From NCBI GenBank assembly GCA_023428035.1, contig JAEYZO010000811.1:1-6894 (forward strand): a stretch of DNA of 6,894 nucleotides. The letters are read 5' to 3'. Shown here piece after piece: positions 1 through 4,904 of this stretch (position 1 is its first letter; every line of letters begins with the position of its first letter). The DNA comes from Pseudomonadota bacterium (GTDB lineage Bacteria > Myxococcota_A > Polyangia > Polyangiales > Ga0077539). Made by a program: the position numbers and the translations under genes. The notes under the pieces are model-generated. The model was not told where the DNA came from, made no database searches, and saw nothing but the letters and a program-made list of their open reading frames with translations.

Positions 1-831
1 GACCGGGACCGTCCCCTTGCGCTGGCCGCACTCGCCCCCGATGCCGCTCAGGGTCGCCTGCGCGCACGTGGTCGGCGCGGCGCTCCCCCACGGGTACTCC
101 CGGCCGTCGGCCCCGCGCGCGGCGTACTCCCACTCGGCCTCGGTGGGGAGGCGGCCGCCGATGAAGGCGCAGTAGGCCGTCGCGGAGTGCCAGTCGACGC
201 AGTTCATGGGGTGCTGCGCGCGGTCGGGGCGCACGCCGTTGCAGAGCGGCGCCCACTGCGCCGCGGTCGCCGTGGTGTAGTTGCGCGAGAGGATCGTCCC
301 CTCGGGGGGCGGGCACACGCCCTGGTCGGCGCAGCGGCGGTAGGCCGCGACGGTGACCTCCGTGCGGTCCATGCAGTACGGGCTCAGGCGCACCGCCACC
401 TGCGGGTGCTCGTTCGTCCCGCCCTCGCCCATCGGCGAGCCCATCTGGAAGACCCCCCCTGGCACGAAGGCCATCCCTGGCGGGCACGCCCCGCGGGTGG
501 GCGCCCCAACGTTGCCGTAGCCCCGCGGCGCCACGGGGACGGGCGCGGGGTCGACCGCGGTGCCCATCACCCCGCCGACGGTCCCTCCGCGCGGCGCCAC
601 CGTCGGGGGCGCGTCGAAGTTGGGCTGCGGGTCTCCGGGGTTGCAGCTCGCGGCGTCGACGCAGATGCACGCCTGCTCCGACGGCCTCCAGTCGAAGCCG
701 TCGACGCAGCAGTGACTGCGGGTCCAGTGCTCGCCGTCGGGGCATCGACGGCGAGGCTGCGCGCCAGCGGTGGGTGAGAGAGCGGCGAGGAGCAGCGCGG
801 CCGCGGCGGCGCGCGCGTACGAGTGCGACAC
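1..831 (-). CDS. Exported formylglycine-generating-enzyme (FGE/SUMF1) family protein, C-terminus beyond window
   Basis: Reading leftwards from a GTG at 831, the frame stays open for 277 codons to the window edge, so the C-terminus is missing. The start is supported by GGAGG (841-845) nine bases upstream. Residues 1-24 look like a Sec signal peptide (Ala/Leu-rich core, likely cleavage after AGA). Residues 30-63 hold six cysteines, followed by a Pro/Gly/Ala-rich linker to about residue 115. From residue 116 the FGE-sulfatase fold is clear: GMAFVPGGVFQMGS (119-132), a TEVT motif (157-160), HPMNCVDW, and near the window edge RLPTEAEWEYAARG and YPWG. Family members include the enzyme that converts a sulfatase Cys to formylglycine, but many bacterial members have other or unknown roles. 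The catalytic cysteines lie in the missing C-terminal part, so activity cannot be judged. It lies 92 nt behind the lipoprotein gene on the same strand and is probably co-transcribed. No sulfatase gene is visible. Confidence 0.87.
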   Translation of the reverse strand, partial: MSHSYARAAAAALLLAALSPTAGAQPRRRCPDGEHWTRSHCCVDGFDWRPSEQACICVDAASCNPGDPQPNFDAPPTVAPRGGTVGGVMGTAVDPAPVPVAPRGYGNVGAPTRGACPPGMAFVPGGVFQMGSPMGEGGTNEHPQVAVRLSPYCMDRTEVTVAAYRRCADQGVCPPPEGTILSRNYTTATAAQWAPLCNGVRPDRAQHPMNCVDWHSATAYCAFIGGRLPTEAEWEYAARGADGREYPWGSAAPTTCAQATLSGIGGECGQRKGTVPV

Positions 832-923
832 GTTGGATATCCTCCGAAGCCCGACCGAGGGGTCGAACTACGCAGAGGTTCTCACGCCACCGGGGGCGGC
901 CTCAACGCCGCGCCGGGGCGAAC
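832..923 (-). other. Intergenic gap between lipoprotein and FGE-family genes
   Basis: Ninety-two bases separate the lipoprotein stop from the FGE-family GTG. A small GCGGC/GCCGC hairpin can be drawn, but it has a five-base stem and no T-run, so I do not call a terminator. Nothing else is recognisable except the SD next to the downstream gene. Read-through transcription of both genes is the simplest reading. Confidence 0.4.
841..845 (-). promoter_or_regulatory. Shine-Dalgarno site of the FGE-family gene
   Basis: The minus strand reads GGAGG, then nine bases, then GTG at 831-829. This fixes the GTG as the start of the FGE-family gene. It is one of the better SD matches in the window. Confidence 0.6.
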
Positions 924-1994
924 TCACCGGGCGCCGCCGTCGCCGCACACGCTCACCGCGGGGTTCCGGGAGCACGCGAAGTCCATGCAGTCGGTGAAGC
1001 TGTTGCAGTCGTTGTCGACGCCGTCGCCGCAGGCCCCGTTGGTGGCCTCGGGGCCGCGGCACGCGCAGCCGGCGACGTAGCCCCCGCAGCGGCCGACGCA
1101 CGAGCAGTTGCGGTCGACGCAGTCGGTGTAGCCGTCGCAGTCGTTGTCGACCCCGTCGCCGCACTCGGTCACGCTGGCCTCGGCGCCCGAGGGCACGCAG
1201 CCCGTGTCGACGCGCGCCACGTCGGGCACCGCGCCGTCGCGGCAGAGGGTGACCGCTGACGAGAGCGAGCAGTTGAAGTCGTTGCAGTCGACGTAGCCGT
1301 CGCAGTCGTTGTCGACGCCGTCGCTACAGCGGGCGTTCGAGTCTTCGCCCCCGGTGGGCGTGCACGCCGGGCCGGCGTCGCGCGGGCAGAGGGTGACCGC
1401 GGGGTTGCGCGAGCAGTTGAAGTCGTTGCAGTCGACGTAGCCGTCGCAGTCGTTGTCGACGCCGTCACCGCACTGGGCGTTGGTGTCCTCGGCGCCGGTG
1501 CGGGCGCACGCGTCGGGGGGCCCCGCGTCGCGCACGCACACGGTCACCCCCTCGCGCGCGGAGCAGTTGTAGTCGGCGCAGTCGGTGACGCCGTCGCAGT
1601 CGTTGTCGACGCCGTCGACGCACTGCCCGTCGGTGTCTTCGCCGCCGGTCACCACGCAGGCGTCCGCGGGGCGACGGTCGATCGGCGCGGGGGTGTCCGT
1701 GGGCGTCGGCGCGTCCTGCGCGACGGGGAGGTCCTCCACCGCGGGCGCGTCCTGCGCCGCGGGGGTGTCGTCGGTCACCGCGTCGACCCCGCCGCCGGCG
1801 TCGAGGCCTCCCGCGTCGACGCCCGTCCTCGAGTCCGTGGGGCCGAGGTCCGAGGGCGACCCGGCGTCGACGCTGGCGCCGGCGTCGGTGCTGCCCGTCA
1901 TGGTGGTCGTGGTGCCCCGGGCGCCTCCGCACGCCGAGAGCATCGAAACCACGACCGCGAGCACGGACCACCGACCGACCTTCCTGGGGCTCAT
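924..1994 (-). CDS. Lipoprotein with five Cys-rich DNDCDG (MopE-type metal-binding) repeats
   Basis: A 356-residue protein. The N-terminus is a lipoprotein signal: basic MSPRKVGRW, a hydrophobic core, and lipobox LSAC with the lipidated Cys at 22. The residue after it is Gly, so outer-membrane sorting is plausible. Residues 27-112 are a low-complexity linker rich in Asp, Ala, Thr, Pro and Gly. Residues 113-350 are five repeats. Repeats 1-3 and 5 share C-x11-C-x7-C-x5-C-x4-C-x8-C; repeat 4 keeps the first five cysteines and differs at its end. The core is DGVDNDCDG. The DxDxDG pattern resembles calcium loops, and the family is annotated as a putative metal-binding motif related to the copper-binding protein MopE; the actual metal is unknown. 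Repeat 5 has degenerated to DNDCNS. The ATG at 1994 is the only practical start, because an in-frame TAA lies five codons upstream. No SD is visible. Likely a surface or periplasmic-face protein, and the first gene of a two-gene unit with the FGE-family gene. Confidence 0.87.
   Translation of the reverse strand: MSPRKVGRWSVLAVVVSMLSACGGARGTTTTMTGSTDAGASVDAGSPSDLGPTDSRTGVDAGGLDAGGGVDAVTDDTPAAQDAPAVEDLPVAQDAPTPTDTPAPIDRRPADACVVTGGEDTDGQCVDGVDNDCDGVTDCADYNCSAREGVTVCVRDAGPPDACARTGAEDTNAQCGDGVDNDCDGYVDCNDFNCSRNPAVTLCPRDAGPACTPTGGEDSNARCSDGVDNDCDGYVDCNDFNCSLSSAVTLCRDGAVPDVARVDTGCVPSGAEASVTECGDGVDNDCDGYTDCVDRNCSCVGRCGGYVAGCACRGPEATNGACGDGVDNDCNSFTDCMDFACSRNPAVSVCGDGGAR
1265..1322 (-). repeat. 58-bp perfect direct repeat, copy in repeat unit 3
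   Basis: These 58 bases are identical to 1409-1466, 144 bp away. They encode the part of the module from DGVDNDCDG through NDFNCS. Identity breaks at the next base on each side. Confidence 0.9.
1409..1466 (-). repeat. 58-bp perfect direct repeat, copy in repeat unit 2
   Basis: Second copy of the 58-bp block at 1265-1322. Perfect identity at synonymous positions as well as in protein sequence points to recent duplication or gene conversion between units 2 and 3. Confidence 0.9.
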
Positions 1995-2095
1995 CGCCGC
2001 GGAGCGTTAGCACTGATCGGGGCCGGGCACGAAGCCGACGGCGAGGCATTCCCCGCCCCGGGTCGGGTACCCTGGGCGGCCCGCGAGGTCTGACC
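1995..2095. promoter_or_regulatory. Divergent intergenic region, presumed to hold promoters for both directions
   Basis: The 101 bases lie between the leftward lipoprotein gene and the rightward epimerase gene, so both promoters should be here. On the plus strand, TACCCT (2068-2073) is a -10-like candidate without a convincing -35. On the minus strand, the sequence just upstream of the ATG contains TGCTAACGC, a weak -10-like element only nine bases from the start codon. No operator palindrome stands out. The promoter assignments are inference from gene orientation. Confidence 0.4.
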
Positions 2096-3121
2096 ATGCC
2101 CACACCGACCGCATCCATTACGGCGCGACCGAAGCCCCCTGACGGTCGCTACCTCATCACGGGCGCAGGAGGCTTCATCGGCGCGCACCTCTGTCAGCGC
2201 CTCCTTGACGAGGGCCGCGAGGTCGTCGCCGCGGACCTCTCGTCGCCGAAGGAGCTCCCGAACGGCGCGACCTTCGCGCGGCTCGACCTGCGCGACCGGA
2301 AGTCCGTGCGGCGCGCCGTCACCCTGAGCGGCGCGACCCACGCGGTGCACCTCGCGGCGAAGGTAGGCGACTGGGGCTCCCGCGAGGACTTCGAGGCCGT
2401 CAACGTCGCGGGCACCCGCGCCGTGCTCGACGCGCTGCGCGAGGCGAAGGTCTCTCGCGCGGTGCACCTGTCGTCCATCGCGGCGATGGGCTTCGACGCG
2501 GGCTCCGTGGCCGACGAGCGGGTGGGCCCCATAGCCGAGAGCGACCCCTACTCCGCGACGAAGGCCGGGGGAGAGCGCGTGGCGCGGGAGTTCCAGGCCA
2601 AGGGCGCGCCGCTCACGGTGATCCGCCCGGGGGACGTCTACGGCATCGGGAGCGTGCCCTGGGTGCTGCGCCCGCTGCAGCTCCTCAAGCGTCGGCAGAT
2701 GCTCCTGGTCGACGGCGGCCTCGGGCACTTCGCGCACGTGCACGTCGACAACCTCGTCGACCTCATCGTGCTGGGGCTCACCGACCCCCGCGCAGTGGGC
2801 GAGGTCTTCATCGGCACCGACGGCGACCACGCGTGCACCATCGGGTCGTACTTCACGCGCCTGGCCGAGGTGACCGGGCTCCCCCGCCCGAGCCTCTCGG
2901 TCTCTGAGCGCAACGCGAAGCGCATCGCGACGGCGGTCGAGGCGGTCTGCCGCCGCGCGCGGCTCACGCCGCCCGTCACCCGCGCGGCGGTGGCGTTCGT
3001 GCTCCGCAAGGGGTCATTCTCCATCGACAAGGCGCGCGAGGTGCTTGGATGGACCCCGCGGGTCACGCTGCCCGAGGGGCTGGCGGAGATCGGCGCGCAT
3101 TACGGACCGAGGGTGCGATGA
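2096..3121 (+). CDS. NAD-dependent epimerase/dehydratase, extended SDR (3-beta-HSD-like)
   Basis: A 341-residue protein, a usual length for extended short-chain dehydrogenases. The Rossmann dinucleotide motif TGAGGFIG is at residues 22-29, an acidic residue follows at the end of beta-2 (AADLSS), and NVAGT precedes the central helix. The catalytic set is Ser126/Ser127 (HLSSIAAMG) and Tyr152-x3-Lys156 (YSATK), followed by IRPGDVYG and the substrate-side HVHVDNLVDLI. The C-terminal part ends with the family-typical GWTPRVTLPEGL. Family members oxidise, epimerise or dehydrate nucleotide sugars or reduce and oxidise sterol-like substrates. The downstream half and the absence of sugar-nucleotide neighbours lean to a 3-beta-HSD/sterol-dehydrogenase-like subgroup, but the substrate cannot be fixed from sequence. 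The ATG at 2096 has GAGG (2085-2088) seven bases upstream. The stop overlaps the next start (ATGA), indicating coupled translation with the PhzF-like gene. Confidence 0.9.
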   Translation: MPTPTASITARPKPPDGRYLITGAGGFIGAHLCQRLLDEGREVVAADLSSPKELPNGATFARLDLRDRKSVRRAVTLSGATHAVHLAAKVGDWGSREDFEAVNVAGTRAVLDALREAKVSRAVHLSSIAAMGFDAGSVADERVGPIAESDPYSATKAGGERVAREFQAKGAPLTVIRPGDVYGIGSVPWVLRPLQLLKRRQMLLVDGGLGHFAHVHVDNLVDLIVLGLTDPRAVGEVFIGTDGDHACTIGSYFTRLAEVTGLPRPSLSVSERNAKRIATAVEAVCRRARLTPPVTRAAVAFVLRKGSFSIDKAREVLGWTPRVTLPEGLAEIGAHYGPRVR

Positions 3122-3987
3122 GCAAGCGGGTGGACGTAGGCGACGGCGAGGGCCGAGGGTTCGTGGTGTGCGTCGACAGCGGCGGCGACGAGGCCGTCAC
3201 CCGCGTCGAGCGCGCCCCCGCCCGGCGGGACGACTGCGACGAGCGCTTGAGGGTGTACGTCGGCGCGCGGGAGCTGCCGATGTCTCCCCTCGCGGTGATC
3301 GCCGCCGCGGCGCTGCGGGAGGGGCATCGGTCGACCTTCGAGCTGGGGGTGACGGCGCTCACGGCGCTGCGCGGCGCCGACGGGAGGGTGACCGTGCCGC
3401 TCCCGGCGCCGGTGCTGGGCCCGCGCGAGATCGAGGCCCGCGCCGCGGTCGCGGCCTCGCTCGGGCTGCGCGAAGGCGACCTCGACCCCGAGCTGCCCAT
3501 CACGGCGGGGTCCTGCGGTACGTCTTCGCTGCTCGTGCCCGCGGCGCTGCACGCGGTCGGCGACGCGAGCTTCTCGCCCGACGCGTTCCGCGCGGTGATC
3601 GAGAAGGCGCGGGTGCTGGGCGCGCTGGTGTTCGGGCTCGACGGAGACGTGATCGTCGCGCGCTGGCTCGCCCTCGACACGCCCCCGCTCGCGGACCCGG
3701 GGGCGACGATGGCGACGGCCTGCGCGGCGGTGCTGCTCGCGAGGGCGGGCAGGCTCCCCATCGCGGTGGTCACGGCGGAGCACGGCGACGCCTTCGGGTC
3801 GTCGAGCGACACGCAGCCCGTGGCCATCCACGGCGCCGCGCCGGCGGGGGACGTCTCGACGGTGTACCGCGCCCGCGCGCGGCACTGGACCCCCGCGGGC
3901 CGCAGCGCGCGGGTCGAGGTCACCGTGCGCGGCGCGGGCCGACGCGACGGAGACGTGGCGGTGAGCGCGCTCGCGCGGGTGGGGTAG
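3118..3987 (+). CDS. Divergent PhzF/DapF-fold family protein with altered active-site motifs
   Basis: A 289-residue protein, the length of PhzF-family isomerase-like proteins. I recognise the family from pattern, not high identity. RLRVYVGARELP (44-54) corresponds to the family's R-[IF]-x-TP-x-ELP; DGRVTVPLP closes the first half. ASLGLREGDLD, then TAGSCGTSSLLVPAAL (129-144), matches the TGxxxLLVPV strand of the second half, and DPGATMATA (193-201) sits where the family has DPATGSA. The conserved GH after ELP is replaced (ELPMSPLAV), and TGSA is not kept. Glu25 (DEAVTRV) could correspond to PhzF's catalytic Glu, but the N-terminus is about 20 residues shorter than expected there. Activity is therefore doubtful or changed. 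The start at 3118 is chosen because it overlaps the epimerase stop (ATGA) and has GAGGG (3109-3113) four bases upstream; a longer start at 3049 lies inside the epimerase. The family assignment is tentative; the gene itself is solid. Confidence 0.62.
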   Translation: MSKRVDVGDGEGRGFVVCVDSGGDEAVTRVERAPARRDDCDERLRVYVGARELPMSPLAVIAAAALREGHRSTFELGVTALTALRGADGRVTVPLPAPVLGPREIEARAAVAASLGLREGDLDPELPITAGSCGTSSLLVPAALHAVGDASFSPDAFRAVIEKARVLGALVFGLDGDVIVARWLALDTPPLADPGATMATACAAVLLARAGRLPIAVVTAEHGDAFGSSSDTQPVAIHGAAPAGDVSTVYRARARHWTPAGRSARVEVTVRGAGRRDGDVAVSALARVG

Positions 3988-3997
3988 CCGCGGGCCG

Positions 3998-4027
3998 TTG
4001 TCCCCCTCCCCTCGACGCGGGTACAAC
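3998..4027 (+). promoter_or_regulatory. Promoter-like -35/-10 pair before the HSDL2-like gene
   Basis: TTGTCC (3998-4003) and TACAAC (4022-4027) are separated by 18 bases, ten bases before the ATG at 4038. Transcription would begin only a few bases from the start codon, which fits the absence of an SD there. The match to sigma-70 consensus is partial and the distance is the main support. Confidence 0.35.
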
Positions 4028-4037
4028 CGCTGCCCTC

Positions 4038-4856
4038 ATGTCGCTCTCTGGAAAGACCCTGTTCATCACCGGCGCGAGCCGCGGCATCGGCCTCGCGATC
4101 GGCCTGCGCGCCGCGCGCGACGGCGCCAACGTCGTGATCGCCGCCAAGACCGCCGTCGCCCACCCCAAGCTCCCGGGCACGATCTACACCGCGGCCGAGG
4201 AGATCAACGCCGCGGGCGGCAAGGCCCTCCCGCTCGTGGTCGACGTGCGCTCCGAGGAGAACGTGCTCGCGGCCGTGGCGAAGGCCGTCGAGACCTTCGG
4301 CGGCCTCGACATCCTGGTGAACAACGCGAGCGCGATCAGCCTCACCAGCACGCTGCACACCCCGATGAAGCGCTACGACCTGATGCACCAGGTCAACGTG
4401 CGCGGCACCTACCTCTGCAGCCAGGCCGCGCTCCCCCACCTCTTGAAGGCGAAGAACCCGCACATCCTCAACCTCGCGCCGCCGCTCAACATGGAGGAGC
4501 GCTGGTTCGCCCCCCACGTCGCCTACACCATGGCGAAGTTCGGCATGAGCATGTGCGTGCTGGGCATGGCCGGGGAGTTCCGCGACGAGGGAGTGGCGGT
4601 GAACGCCCTCTGGCCCCGCACGGCCATCGCGACGGCGGCGGTGCAGAACCTCCTGGGCGGAGACGAGGTCGTCGCGGGCTGCCGCACGCCCGAGATCATG
4701 GCCGACGCGGCGCACGCGATCCTCACGAAGCCCTCCCGCGAGTGCACGGGGAACTTCTTCATCGACGAAGACCTCCTCCGCGCCGAGGGCGTGACCGACT
4801 TCGAGAGGTACGCGGTCACGCCGGGCGCCGAGCTCGTGCCTGACTTCTTCGTCTGA
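4038..4856 (+). CDS. HSDL2-type short-chain dehydrogenase/reductase (SDR domain only)
   Basis: A 272-residue NAD(P)-dependent classical SDR. It follows the N-terminal domain of human hydroxysteroid dehydrogenase-like protein 2 almost motif by motif: FITGASRGIG (9-18), VVIAAKTAVAHPKLPGTIY, DILVNNASAIS (91-101), HILNLAPPLN, YTMAKFGMSMCVLGMA (Tyr163, Lys167), VNALWPRTAI, CTGNFFIDEDLL and the C-terminal PDFF. Human HSDL2 has an extra C-terminal SCP2 sterol-carrier domain that is absent here, as in most bacterial homologues. HSDL2 is linked to lipid/fatty-acid metabolism, but its exact substrate is not settled. Residue 147 is Ala where human HSDL2 has Ser in HILNISPPLN, which may remove a catalytic hydroxyl. 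The start is the ATG beginning MSLSGKT; the upstream open frame lies across the PhzF-like gene and is not coding. No SD is visible. The gene is 50 nt after the PhzF-like gene and may be transcribed separately. Confidence 0.93.
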   Translation: MSLSGKTLFITGASRGIGLAIGLRAARDGANVVIAAKTAVAHPKLPGTIYTAAEEINAAGGKALPLVVDVRSEENVLAAVAKAVETFGGLDILVNNASAISLTSTLHTPMKRYDLMHQVNVRGTYLCSQAALPHLLKAKNPHILNLAPPLNMEERWFAPHVAYTMAKFGMSMCVLGMAGEFRDEGVAVNALWPRTAIATAAVQNLLGGDEVVAGCRTPEIMADAAHAILTKPSRECTGNFFIDEDLLRAEGVTDFERYAVTPGAELVPDFFV

Positions 4857-4884
4857 CCGCGGCTCGCGCCGCTCCCCCCGCTGA

Positions 4885-4890
4885 TACAGT
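4885..4890 (+). promoter_or_regulatory. Possible -10 element before the MoxR-like ATPase gene
   Basis: TACAGT lies 14 bases upstream of the ATG at 4905, in a 48-nt gap that contains no SD. It resembles the TACAAC in front of the HSDL2-like gene. No good -35 is seen at the proper distance, so this is a weak call. Confidence 0.25.
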
Positions 4891-4904
4891 CGCCCCCTTC
4901 GCTC

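Larger units (their letters stand above)
945..1658 (-). repeat. Five in-gene repeats encoding Cys-rich metal-binding-type modules
   Basis: In coding order, the repeat units span about 1658-1536, 1508-1386, 1364-1242, 1199-1086 and 1067-945. Units 2 and 3 start exactly 144 bp apart. Each encodes a module of about 41 residues (38 in unit 4) centred on DGVDNDC, separated by short linkers containing RDAG or RDG. The array is protein-coding throughout, and unit spacing is a multiple of three. Confidence 0.85.

Noticed and set aside
187..777. A plus-strand open frame
   Set aside because: It is opposite the FGE-family gene, whose minus-strand translation shows signal peptide and domain motifs. The plus-strand product is Arg/Ala/Val-rich without domains.
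832..923. A hairpin after the lipoprotein gene as a terminator
   Set aside because: The stem is only five base pairs and no T-run follows.
945..1658. Evenly spaced repeats resembling a CRISPR-like array
   Set aside because: The repeats are in-frame coding modules with conserved cysteines, spacing is a multiple of three, and the units diverge at the protein level.
1465..2118. A second minus-strand frame overlapping the lipoprotein gene
   Set aside because: Its product is an Arg-rich out-of-frame reading of the repeat region, and the lipoprotein frame has lipobox and repeat structure.
1991..2830. A minus-strand frame opposite the epimerase
   Set aside because: No domain or start signal. The sense strand has the full SDR motif set.
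3049..3117. A longer start for the PhzF-like protein
   Set aside because: It would lie wholly within the epimerase 3' end. The ATG at 3118 has an SD and the typical ATGA overlap.
3045..4037. A possible N-terminal extension fusing 331 residues onto the HSDL2-like SDR
   Set aside because: The extension overlaps the PhzF-like gene in another frame, is Arg/Ala-rich nonsense, and the SDR motif starts properly at MSLSGKT.
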